This document shows positions 1-5,233 of a stretch of DNA of 5,233 bases, piece by piece. The notes under the pieces are model-generated. The model did no database searches, had not been told where the DNA came from, and was given only the letters and a program-made list of their open reading frames with translations. Source of the DNA: an uncultured Clostridium sp. (GTDB lineage Bacteria; Cyanobacteriota; Vampirovibrionia; Gastranaerophilales; Gastranaerophilaceae); the NCBI GenBank assembly GCA_958449715.1, contig CAUDIU010000106.1, positions 1-5,233 on the forward strand, read 5' to 3'. Numbering within the stretch: the stretch's first letter is position 1; each line of letters starts with the position of its first letter. The translations under genes and the position numbers were made by a program.

Positions 1-1
1 T

Positions 2-841
2 GAAAACATAATAGAAAGACTAGTTGAAAATAAAGAAGATTTAAAATATAAAAACGGTCTTTGTCCTATTACAGAATTAATGGATGAAAAACAACTTTTG
101 ACACAGCTTCAAGAGGAATTAAATGTATATATTGATAAAAGAATTATTGTAGGAAGAGCATTAGGCGTTTTGACAGGAGAAAGAGAAAAAGATTTATCTC
201 TAATGCCTAGAAGTGATTATTCAATAATTACTCTTTTGCCTTTGCCAGATAGTATAAATGCAGAAGTTATTCAATATAGGCCAGATTTTATGAAGGCTGA
301 AGAATATATTCAAAAAATCGGTATTGATGTAAAAGTTGCTAAAAGAGATTTTTTACCTAAGTTTATTTTATACGGACAAGCAGGGTTTAGTGCGTATAAT
401 TTGACTAATATTTTTGGAAATCACACATTTAAATCATTAGTAGGTTTTATGCCTTCAATTGATTTATTTACAGGTGGTGCCAAAATGGCTCGTTTAAGAT
501 ATAACAAATTGGAATTAGAAAAAGCTCAACAAATTTACGAAAAAACAATTTTGTCATCAATTCAAGAGGTAAATAATTCTTTAGGTGGCGCGCTTACTAG
601 AGAATTGAATTATAACGAAAGCGTAAAACGTTACAATCTAGAGAATGATAAATTTAATTTAGCTCAGAAAAAATTTGATATAGGTGCTAAATCTAATTTA
701 GAAATGATGAAAGATAAAGAAAAATTACTCGTGGCTGAAAAGGATAAAGTAAATAGTCAGGTAAATTATTTAATATCTACTTTGAATATTTATAAGGCAG
801 TAGGAGGTAATGACTTTACGACTATTAATGAAAAGTTGTAA
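2..841 (+). CDS. TolC/NodT-family outer-membrane efflux protein, 3' part only
   Basis: The frame is open from the left edge, so the 5' end lies outside the window; 279 codons of a family usually about 420-480 residues long are present. An internal Met at 80 is not a likely start, because the 26 codons before it read as normal helical protein of this family. Seen in the partial protein: a helical stretch ending in ALGVLTGE (about residues 53-60), the motif RPDFMKAEE (93-101) followed by VAKRDFLPKF, a glycine/aromatic stretch suited to a beta-barrel strand, PSIDLFTGG (151-159), a long Lys/Glu-rich helix, then FDIGAKSNLEMM and the closing LNIYKAVGG. These repeat the pattern of the second half of TolC/NodT channels, which form trimers in the outer membrane and serve RND, ABC or MFS pumps. 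The pump partner and any lipoprotein signal would be upstream. Family assignment is firm; the substrate is unknown. Confidence 0.9.
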   Translation, partial: ENIIERLVENKEDLKYKNGLCPITELMDEKQLLTQLQEELNVYIDKRIIVGRALGVLTGEREKDLSLMPRSDYSIITLLPLPDSINAEVIQYRPDFMKAEEYIQKIGIDVKVAKRDFLPKFILYGQAGFSAYNLTNIFGNHTFKSLVGFMPSIDLFTGGAKMARLRYNKLELEKAQQIYEKTILSSIQEVNNSLGGALTRELNYNESVKRYNLENDKFNLAQKKFDIGAKSNLEMMKDKEKLLVAEKDKVNSQVNYLISTLNIYKAVGGNDFTTINEKL

Positions 842-844
842 TTT

Positions 845-850
845 TATAAT
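845..850 (+). promoter_or_regulatory. Possible -10 box for the exported-protein gene
   Basis: A perfect TATAAT lies four bases after the TolC stop codon. The -35 position 16-18 bases upstream (around 821-828) has no good TTGACA match, and there is no TG extension. If used, it would give a transcript of the 929-1510 gene starting near 857 with a leader of about 70 nt that includes the whole stem-loop at 888-919. Such hexamers are common by chance in AT-rich DNA, so this is weak. Confidence 0.25.
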
Positions 851-887
851 TTCATAAATTGCCCATATGTAGATTTAATAAAATTTT

Positions 888-919
888 CTCCTTAGTTTAA
901 ATATAAAATAACTAAGGAG
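888..919 (+). promoter_or_regulatory. Stem-loop masking the RBS of the next gene; may also terminate tolC
   Basis: CTCCTTAGTT (888-897) and AACTAAGGAG (910-919) are perfect inverted repeats, giving a 10-bp stem with a 12-nt A/T loop. The 3' arm contains the whole Shine-Dalgarno AAGGAG, and the 5' arm is its exact complement, so a folded transcript would hide the ribosome binding site. The stem is followed by TTAATTTTT just before the ATG. It could therefore also act as a weak intrinsic terminator for the TolC gene. The two readings are not exclusive. The stem has only four G-C pairs, so its strength should be moderate. Confidence 0.6.
914..919 (+). promoter_or_regulatory. Ribosome binding site of the exported-protein gene
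   Basis: AAGGAG lies nine bases before the ATG at 929, a normal spacing, and it fixes that start. It is part of the 3' arm of the stem-loop at 888-919. Confidence 0.8.
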
Positions 920-928
920 TTAATTTTT

Positions 929-1510
929 ATGCATAAAATATCATCAATAATAGCTATTGTAACAGTATTTGTATCTTTAATTTTAATGATTGAACCTGTT
1001 AATGCGGAAGAAATTCATTTTAATAATGATGTATATACGTTAAAATATAGTGCTCTTGCCCCAAATACTCAAGGCTATGGTAATGAATATTTTTTAAAGA
1101 ATGAAAATGTTGCAAATTGGACTAAAATGATTGGGGTTTATTATTATCCAAATGAATCAGATCCATTAAAATTCGTTGAAAATTTTGATAGGACTATTGA
1201 AAATACAGAAAATAGTCTGTTATTAAAACTTGTCGAAAATAAAAAATCAGATAAAGCTGCAATAAGTTTTTTAGTGAACGGAAGTGAAAATGCTAAGAAA
1301 TATTTCGAATATGATATATATAAATTTGAAAAATTTTCAGGTAAAGGCATGGTGGTCTTAAAGTACGCTGTGAAGCACTTCTTCACAAATGATAATGATA
1401 TAAAATTACTTGCAGAAAAAATAAAGAAAGAAAATGATAAAAACCTTGAAACTATTATCACATCACCAATTCCGACCATTGTAGAGAAAGAAATTGCATT
1501 AGCTGATTAA
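929..1510 (+). CDS. Small exported protein of unknown function
   Basis: A 193-residue protein that I cannot assign to a named family. The start is set by AAGGAG nine bases upstream. Residues 1-26 form a clear signal peptide: MHK, then a hydrophobic core rich in I, V, F and L (about 5-21), and a signal peptidase I type site V-N-A before EE. There is no lipobox cysteine and no cysteine in the mature part, which has no further membrane segment. The mature protein is mixed and mostly polar. It contains an aromatic/asparagine-rich stretch GYGNEYF...ENVANWTKMIGVYYYP (about 49-75), a central Lys/Glu-rich region, a hydrophobic KGMVVLKYAV segment, and a Pro/Ile-rich end TSPIPTIVEKE. The NEYF...NWTKMI pattern reads like a conserved motif of a periplasmic family, but I cannot name the family. 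Location is probably periplasm or outer-membrane side. It follows a TolC gene by 87 bp, but a masked RBS and possible terminator separate them, so a shared role is not shown. Confidence 0.85.
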   Translation: MHKISSIIAIVTVFVSLILMIEPVNAEEIHFNNDVYTLKYSALAPNTQGYGNEYFLKNENVANWTKMIGVYYYPNESDPLKFVENFDRTIENTENSLLLKLVENKKSDKAAISFLVNGSENAKKYFEYDIYKFEKFSGKGMVVLKYAVKHFFTNDNDIKLLAEKIKKENDKNLETIITSPIPTIVEKEIALAD

Positions 1511-1532
1511 TATGTCAGTGACATTGACATAT
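1510..1532. promoter_or_regulatory. Operator-like dyad over the -35 box of the radical SAM gene
   Basis: ATATGTCA (1510-1517) and TGACATAT (1525-1532) are perfect 8-bp inverted repeats around a 7-bp centre. The centre itself supplies a further TGACAT (1519-1524), so TGACAT occurs twice in tandem after one ATGTCA, and ATGTCA-G-TGACAT is a shorter perfect palindrome. The dyad starts on the last base of the preceding stop codon and covers the whole -35 hexamer, as expected of a repressor site. No T-run follows, so it does not look like a terminator. I do not know which regulator would bind. Confidence 0.6.
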
Positions 1533-1552
1533 CGCTATTCAGACTTTATTAT
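1524..1552 (+). promoter_or_regulatory. Sigma-70-type promoter of the radical SAM gene
   Basis: TTGACA (1524-1529, perfect consensus) and TATTAT (1547-1552, one mismatch to TATAAT) are separated by exactly 17 bp. The usual start point, seven bases past the -10, falls on position 1559, the A of the radical SAM ATG. This predicts a leaderless mRNA and agrees with the lack of any Shine-Dalgarno sequence before that ATG. Confidence 0.75.
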
Positions 1553-1558
1553 GCTGTT

Positions 1559-2362
1559 ATGGTAGTTGAAGATTCGACAAGAGTAAAAGATTACTTAAAT
1601 AAAACGAAATTAACAACGCTTGATTATGTAATTAATCCCTATGTCGGTTGCCCAAATAAGTGTTTGTATTGCTATGCTGCCTATATGTCAAGTTTTAGTA
1701 AACATACCGAAGAATGGGGAGAATTTATTGATGTTAAACGAACAAATAAAAAGATTAACATCTTTAAAATAAAAAATAAAAAAGTAATGATAAGTACAGT
1801 GACTGATCCATATAATTCTTATGAGGAAAAATATGGAATTACAAGAATGATTATGGAGCAGTTAGTAAAATCAGAAGCTTATATTACTGTTGTAACTAAA
1901 TCAAAATTGATTTTGAGAGATATTGATCTATTAAAAAAGATGAAACATGTTGAAGTTGCTTTATCAATAAGTATAATAGATGAACAGCTCAAAAAGAAAT
2001 TGGAACCAAATTCTTCTTCTATAGCAGAAAGATTTGAAACTTTAAAAGAATTAAAGCAAAATGGTATTAAGACAATTGTATTTGTAGCTCCAGTAATTCC
2101 AGAGATTACAGACTTCAAAACAATAATTGAAAAAACAAAAGAATATGCTGATGAATATTGGTTTGATATGCTTAATTTACGAAGCAGTTTCAAAACAAAA
2201 ATGTTCAAATTCATAAATGAAGAATATCCTTTATATAATTCAATTTATGAAAATATCTACAACAAAAAAGATCGTGAATATTTTGATAATTTGTCTAATG
2301 AAATTGAAAAATATTGCGTGGAAAATAATATAAGTTTTAAAAATTTTTCTGCCGGCTCATAA
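1559..2362 (+). CDS. SPL-family radical SAM protein, like radical SAM mobile pair protein B
   Basis: A 267-residue protein with the [4Fe-4S]/S-adenosylmethionine motif CX3CX2C at Cys31, Cys35 and Cys38 (GCPNKCLYCYA). It is followed by the features of the SplB-like (spore photoproduct lyase-like) branch: STVTDPYNSYEEKYGITR (about 79-96), VVTKSKLILRD, a VALSIS strand, and FVAPVIPEITD (about 176-186). Residues 24-62, with INPYVGC, YCYA and WGEFIDVK, closely match my memory of the B member of the 'radical SAM mobile pair'. Those proteins start about 25-30 residues before the first cysteine, which supports the ATG at 1559. The frame is open back to 1511 but has no ATG, GTG or TTG there. The enzyme should cut SAM to a 5'-deoxyadenosyl radical; its substrate is unknown, and true photoproduct lyase activity is not implied. 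No partner A gene is adjacent. The C-terminus ends in the first arm of a hairpin. The fold class is certain; the subfamily is likely. Confidence 0.9.
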   Translation: MVVEDSTRVKDYLNKTKLTTLDYVINPYVGCPNKCLYCYAAYMSSFSKHTEEWGEFIDVKRTNKKINIFKIKNKKVMISTVTDPYNSYEEKYGITRMIMEQLVKSEAYITVVTKSKLILRDIDLLKKMKHVEVALSISIIDEQLKKKLEPNSSSIAERFETLKELKQNGIKTIVFVAPVIPEITDFKTIIEKTKEYADEYWFDMLNLRSSFKTKMFKFINEEYPLYNSIYENIYNKKDREYFDNLSNEIEKYCVENNISFKNFSAGS

Positions 2363-2406
2363 ATTGCTTCTTGACAAAATAAAATAAATCTTTTTAGCCG
2401 GCTTTT
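2351..2406 (+). terminator. Possible terminator of the radical SAM gene (long-loop hairpin)
   Basis: GCCGGCT (2351-2357) and AGCCGGC (2396-2402) are perfect inverted repeats, strikingly G+C-rich in this AT-rich stretch, and TTTT follows (2403-2406). The first arm is inside the last codons of the radical SAM gene. The 38-nt loop is long for an intrinsic terminator, and the T-run is short. On the - strand the second arm is followed by AGAAAAATTTTT, so it is a weaker terminator for galT. Confidence 0.45.
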
Positions 2407-2414
2407 CCTAAAAC

Positions 2415-3905
2415 TTAAAGGACATTGATGAATCTCAAAAAGGCATCATGTCCTTTTTGATTTCTTTTGAATACTCCAGCGCATTCAAGAACTTTTACAA
2501 AAACAAGTCCGACTTCTTTTTCAATTATTTGCATTATGTTTTCTTCATTAATATCTTCATATTTTGGTAAGAATGCTTCTACCCAGTCTGCATGTTTTGC
2601 AGTGAGGTCATTTCCACTTAAATCAGATTTATTCAAAATACATTTTGCGGTTTCTTTCAGTTCTTTATCAAGTCGAGAAGGAAGAACTGCAAGTCCCATA
2701 ACTTCTATAAGTCCAATGTTTTCTTTTTTTATGTGGTGTAATTCTTGATGAGGGTGATATAGACCAAGCGGGTATTCATCTGTTGTTATGTTGTTTCTAA
2801 GTACCAAATCTAATTCAAATAAATCGCCTTTTTTGCGGGCTATTGGAGTTATTGTATTATGTGGTTCTCCGTTTGTTTGTGCAAAGATATATGCATCTTC
2901 ATCAGTGTAGTTTCGCCATTTATTAAGTATGTAATCTGCTAAATCAATTAATTTATCGGAGTTTTCATGTTGAATTCTAATTACTGACATTGGCCATTTT
3001 ACGATACCGACTTTTACATCTTCATAGCCTTTGATTGTAAAATATTCTTCTATTTCAGCTCTTTCCATTGCAAATTCATAGTGCCCACCTTGAAAATGGT
3101 CATGGGAAAGGATTGAACCTCCGACTATCGGTAAATCGGCATTTGAACCTACAAAGTAGTGAGGGAATAGTTTTATAAAGTCAAATAACTTTTTAAAAGT
3201 GCTTTTGTTTATTACCATTGGTATGTGTTGACTATTTAAGACAATACAATGTTCATTGTAATAAACATATGGAGAGTATTGGAAATACCAACTTTCTCCA
3301 TCAATTTCTATAGGTATAATTCTGTGGTTCCCTCTTGCAGGGTGATTTATTCTGCCTGCGTAGCCTTCATTTTCTGCACATAACATGCATTTTGGGTATC
3401 CGCTTTGTTTAGCAGTTTTAGCTGCAGCGATAGCTTTTGGATCTTTTTCTGGTTTTGATAGATTTATGGATAAATCCAATTTCCCATATTCAGTATCTGT
3501 TTGCCATCGTAAATCTTTTTCTATTCTGTATCTTCTTATATAATCAGTATCTTGGCTGAATTTATAATACCAATCAGTAGCTTTTTGAGGAGAATCTAAA
3601 TATAATTTTTTGAATTCTTCTATGATTTCATGTGGGGGAGATACAAGTGTACTCATGATTTTTGTGTCAAATAAATCGCGGTATACAATGCTGTCTTCTA
3701 TTATTTTTTTCTCAACAGCATAGTCAAGAATTTCTTTTAGAGTTGTTTCAAGGTTAATATTTTCATAGTTTTGTGCAGGTACTATGAATTCATCAAGATT
3801 AAGAATTTCAAGAATTCTGTTTATAACATAGTTTTTATCTTGAGGGGTTATTAAATCTTTTTCAATCCCATATTGTACGAGTTTTTCAATTGTATCAAAA
3901 ATCAT
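2415..3905 (-). CDS. galT: UDP-glucose--hexose-1-phosphate uridylyltransferase, class II
   Basis: It transfers UMP from UDP-glucose to galactose-1-phosphate, giving UDP-galactose and glucose-1-phosphate (Leloir pathway, cytoplasm). The 496-residue length is normal for the class II enzyme and well above the roughly 350 residues of the E. coli type. The class II signature DLPIVGGSILSHDHFQGG is intact at about 257-274. Other landmarks are CMLC (173-176) with the following NHPARGNHRIIPI, and the C-terminal HPHQELHHIKKENIGL (about 384-399). Histidines His268 and His270 and the HPH group are the likely nucleotide-transfer site. I chose the Met at 3905 because AGAGGT lies nine bases upstream and MIFDTIEKLV is the usual N-terminus. 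An earlier ATG at 3971 would add 22 residues of out-of-frame galK sequence. It begins 20 bp after the galK stop, so the two genes form an operon. Its 3' end carries the stem of an opposing terminator. Confidence 0.95.
   Translation of the reverse strand: MIFDTIEKLVQYGIEKDLITPQDKNYVINRILEILNLDEFIVPAQNYENINLETTLKEILDYAVEKKIIEDSIVYRDLFDTKIMSTLVSPPHEIIEEFKKLYLDSPQKATDWYYKFSQDTDYIRRYRIEKDLRWQTDTEYGKLDLSINLSKPEKDPKAIAAAKTAKQSGYPKCMLCAENEGYAGRINHPARGNHRIIPIEIDGESWYFQYSPYVYYNEHCIVLNSQHIPMVINKSTFKKLFDFIKLFPHYFVGSNADLPIVGGSILSHDHFQGGHYEFAMERAEIEEYFTIKGYEDVKVGIVKWPMSVIRIQHENSDKLIDLADYILNKWRNYTDEDAYIFAQTNGEPHNTITPIARKKGDLFELDLVLRNNITTDEYPLGLYHPHQELHHIKKENIGLIEVMGLAVLPSRLDKELKETAKCILNKSDLSGNDLTAKHADWVEAFLPKYEDINEENIMQIIEKEVGLVFVKVLECAGVFKRNQKGHDAFLRFINVL
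2417..2461 (+). terminator. Terminator hairpin inside the end of galT, likely stopping + strand transcription
   Basis: AAAGGACAT (2417-2425) pairs with ATGTCCTTT (2448-2456). After a single-base bulge (T2426), GATG (2427-2430) pairs with CATC (2444-2447), leaving a 13-nt loop. On the + strand the stem runs straight into a T-run and then GATTTCTTTT, a good intrinsic terminator shape for the radical SAM transcript. On the - strand it covers the last 13 codons and the stop of galT and is followed by AAGTTTT, so it may also end that transcript less efficiently. Confidence 0.6.
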
Positions 3906-3914
3906 ATTAGTATT

Positions 3915-3920
3915 ACCTCT
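3915..3920 (-). promoter_or_regulatory. Ribosome binding site deciding the galT start
   Basis: Read on the - strand, AGAGGT lies in the 20-bp galK-galT gap with nine bases before the ATG at 3905. It supports that start over the in-frame ATG at 3971, which would overlap galK by 46 bp. Confidence 0.75.
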
Positions 3921-3925
3921 TGTGA

Positions 3926-5164
3926 TTATAATCTTGTGCCGCCCACAGGTCTGATAGAAAGAATGTGACAATTATTTTTGCCAACAATTTTCTCAATATT
4001 TTCTTTAAAACTATTAAGTATTTCTTGTGGTACAAATGCTTGTACAGTTCCTGCAAAGCCGCCGCCATGGACTCTATATGCACCTTTATCTTTTAAAAGC
4101 TCATCACACATTGCAAGTACAATTCCAACTGCCTGCTCTTTAGATGATCCGCAGACGCAGACGTTTTGTAAGTACATATAAGATGAGTATCCAGATTCTT
4201 TGACAATTTTTAAAAATTTATCAAAGTCGCCATTTTCAAGAGCTTTAGCTTCTTCAATTGCTCTTTCATTTTCGTTAAAGAAATGCAGTGCTCTTAGAAC
4301 AGCTCTATCTCCTGCTAATTTTCTCAACTCAGGTATAGCTTTTATAAATTCTTCTTTTTTTACATCTCTTAAGTAGTCTTGATGAAAATGCTTTGCAATT
4401 TTTTTCATTTCATAAGGAATTGCAGCATATTCATCAGTCAAATCTGCATGATCTGCACCTGAATCAATTATACATAGAGCATAGCCTGTTTTTGTAAAGT
4501 CAAAATCGACTTTTTTAATAATTGGATTTTCTGTATCGTTAAAGTCAATAGAAATAATTCCTCCGACTGAAGATGCCATTTGATCCATTAGTCCGCAGGG
4601 TTTGCCAAAATAAATATTTTCAGCGTATTGACCAATTTTAGCTATTTCAACATCAGAAATTTTATTTTCAAAAAATAATCCGTTTATAACATTCCCGATT
4701 AGAACTTCAAATGCTGCAGATGATGATAGACCTGATCCTTTTAGAACATTTGATGTTGTATAGCAGTCAAAACCTTTAATTTCGCAGCCAAGTTCTTTAA
4801 ATCTTGCACAAACTCCTCTAATTAATGCTTTTGCTTGGTTATATTCACTTTTATCAGGAGAAAGCTCATTAATATTTATTACATCTAACGGGTAGCCTTC
4901 TGATTGTACTCTAATTTCATTTGTCCCATTAAGACTTGCTGCTGCAATGACATCTAAGTTGACACTTGCTGCAAGAACGCAACCGTGTTGGTGGTCTGTG
5001 TGATTCCCTCCAATTTCTGTTCTTCCTGGTGCTGAAAATAAACTTATTTCATTTTCGTTTTTAAAGGTATTTTTAAAATTTTCAATCAGATTTTGTATTC
5101 TGTTTTCATAGAAATCAATATCTTTTGTGCAGTAGATTTTTTCCAATTTTTCTCTCTTAATCAT
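3926..5164 (-). CDS. galK: Galactokinase (GHMP kinase family)
   Basis: It phosphorylates galactose with ATP to galactose-1-phosphate, the substrate of the GalT encoded 20 bp downstream. The 412-residue protein has all family blocks: the sugar-binding signature APGRTEIGGNHTDHQHG (45-61), the GHMP ATP loop KGSGLSSSAAFE (142-153), GLMDQMASSVGG with the probable catalytic base Asp194 (191-202), and the C-terminal loop VHGGGFAGTVQAF (365-377). The signature departs from the classical GRxNLIGEHTDY: Asn replaces the Glu before His, and His replaces the Tyr after Asp. From memory this form is usual in clostridial and related galactokinases, so it is a lineage mark rather than a defect. AAGGAG sits four bases before the ATG, a tight spacing, and lies in a dyad. 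A different sugar substrate cannot be excluded from sequence, but pairing with GalT makes galactose by far the best guess. No epimerase, mutarotase or regulator gene is in view. Confidence 0.95.
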   Translation of the reverse strand: MIKREKLEKIYCTKDIDFYENRIQNLIENFKNTFKNENEISLFSAPGRTEIGGNHTDHQHGCVLAASVNLDVIAAASLNGTNEIRVQSEGYPLDVININELSPDKSEYNQAKALIRGVCARFKELGCEIKGFDCYTTSNVLKGSGLSSSAAFEVLIGNVINGLFFENKISDVEIAKIGQYAENIYFGKPCGLMDQMASSVGGIISIDFNDTENPIIKKVDFDFTKTGYALCIIDSGADHADLTDEYAAIPYEMKKIAKHFHQDYLRDVKKEEFIKAIPELRKLAGDRAVLRALHFFNENERAIEEAKALENGDFDKFLKIVKESGYSSYMYLQNVCVCGSSKEQAVGIVLAMCDELLKDKGAYRVHGGGFAGTVQAFVPQEILNSFKENIEKIVGKNNCHILSIRPVGGTRL

Positions 5165-5184
5165 AAAACTCCTTTTTATGATTA
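5158..5184 (-). promoter_or_regulatory. Perfect 11-bp dyad around the galK start, RBS in its loop
   Basis: TAATCATAAAA and TTTTATGATTA are perfect 11-bp inverted repeats separated by five bases. Read in the galK direction, the five spacer bases are AGGAG, the core of the Shine-Dalgarno sequence, and the 3' arm contains the ATG and the next four coding bases. In RNA this would show the RBS in a hairpin loop while pairing the start codon. In DNA it is a 27-bp dyad that a repressor dimer could bind. Only one G-C pair is present, so the RNA stem would be weak, which favours the DNA-operator or tunable-start reading equally. Confidence 0.55.
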
Positions 5185-5233
5185 TCTTATACCCTGAATG
5201 TATAATATAGAAACATCTAAATATATTATTTGA
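5165..5233 (-). promoter_or_regulatory. galK upstream region, promoter not resolved
   Basis: This short stretch should hold at least part of the galKT promoter. Read on the - strand, TATAAG (5191-5186) and TATTAT (5207-5202) are possible -10 boxes, but neither has a good TTGACA at the right distance inside the window. Use of TATTAT would put the whole start-site dyad into the leader; use of TATAAG would remove part of its 5' arm. I see no riboswitch or catabolite-control site that I can name. Confidence 0.25.

Noticed and set aside
810..857. Short ORF of 15 codons after an AGGAGG sequence at the end of the TolC gene
   Set aside because: Only two bases separate the SD-like sequence from the ATG, and the AGGAGG is explained by the conserved Val-Gly-Gly codons of the TolC protein.
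1144..1479. Antisense ORF opposite the exported-protein gene
   Set aside because: It is a shadow of the real gene: no RBS or recognisable protein, and low-complexity Ser/Phe-rich composition typical of reversed AT-rich coding sequence. The same holds for 1879-2214 on the - strand, and for 2467-2748 and 3978-4181 on the + strand.
1510..1532. The TGACAT dyad as an intrinsic terminator for the exported-protein gene
   Set aside because: No T-run follows on either strand, and it overlaps a strong -35 box, so an operator is the better reading.
852..2367. An 11-base direct repeat, TCATAAATTGC, at 852-862 and 2357-2367, at or near two stop codons
   Set aside because: A few 11-mer matches are expected by chance in 5 kb of AT-rich DNA, and the flanks do not match.
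3906..3971. In-frame 22-residue N-terminal extension of GalT from an ATG at 3971
   Set aside because: It overlaps the galK 3' end in another frame, reads unlike a GalT N-terminus, and the ATG at 3905 has a well-spaced RBS.
4030..4075. Ala in place of Gly in the galactokinase GGGFAGT loop as a possible inactivating change
   Set aside because: From family knowledge this GGGFAGT form is common in clostridial-type galactokinases, and all other motifs are intact.

Overview
The window is AT-rich and gene-dense. It holds five protein genes: three on the + strand, then two convergent genes on the - strand. There are no RNA genes, insertion sequences or CRISPR arrays that I can see. The first gene is a TolC/NodT-type outer-membrane efflux channel, so the cell is probably a diderm. 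The galactose genes, in contrast, are of the kind usual in low-GC Firmicutes (class II GalT, and a galactokinase with the non-classical GRTEIGGNHTDHQ signature). An AT-rich gut diderm such as a gastranaerophilalean ('Melainabacteria') would fit, as would other AT-rich diderms. This placement is inference and the sequence does not settle it.

Layout: (1) 2-841 +, 3' part of a TolC-family gene cut by the window edge. (2) 842-928, an 87-bp gap with a perfect 10-bp stem-loop whose 3' arm contains the ribosome binding site of the next gene. (3) 929-1510 +, a small exported protein of unknown function. (4) 1510-1558, a compact promoter with consensus-grade -35 and -10 boxes and a dyad over the -35. 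Its predicted start point coincides with the next ATG. (5) 1559-2362 +, a spore-photoproduct-lyase-like radical SAM protein resembling the B member of the 'radical SAM mobile pair'. (6) 2351-2461, two hairpins in the convergent junction. (7) 2415-3905 -, galT, and (8) 3926-5164 -, galK, read as a galK-galT operon from the right. (9) 5158-5184, a perfect 11-bp dyad around the galK start, with the Shine-Dalgarno sequence exactly in its 5-nt loop. (10) 5185-5233, the remaining galK upstream region.

GalK and GalT give two steps of the Leloir pathway (galactose to galactose-1-phosphate, then exchange with UDP-glucose). The epimerase, mutarotase and any sugar transporter are not in the window. The three + strand genes share no evident pathway, and each of the two complete ones has its own control signal. 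The most notable non-coding content is this set of start-site signals: a masked RBS before the exported protein, a probable leaderless start with an operator-like dyad at the radical SAM gene, and the RBS-in-loop dyad at galK.
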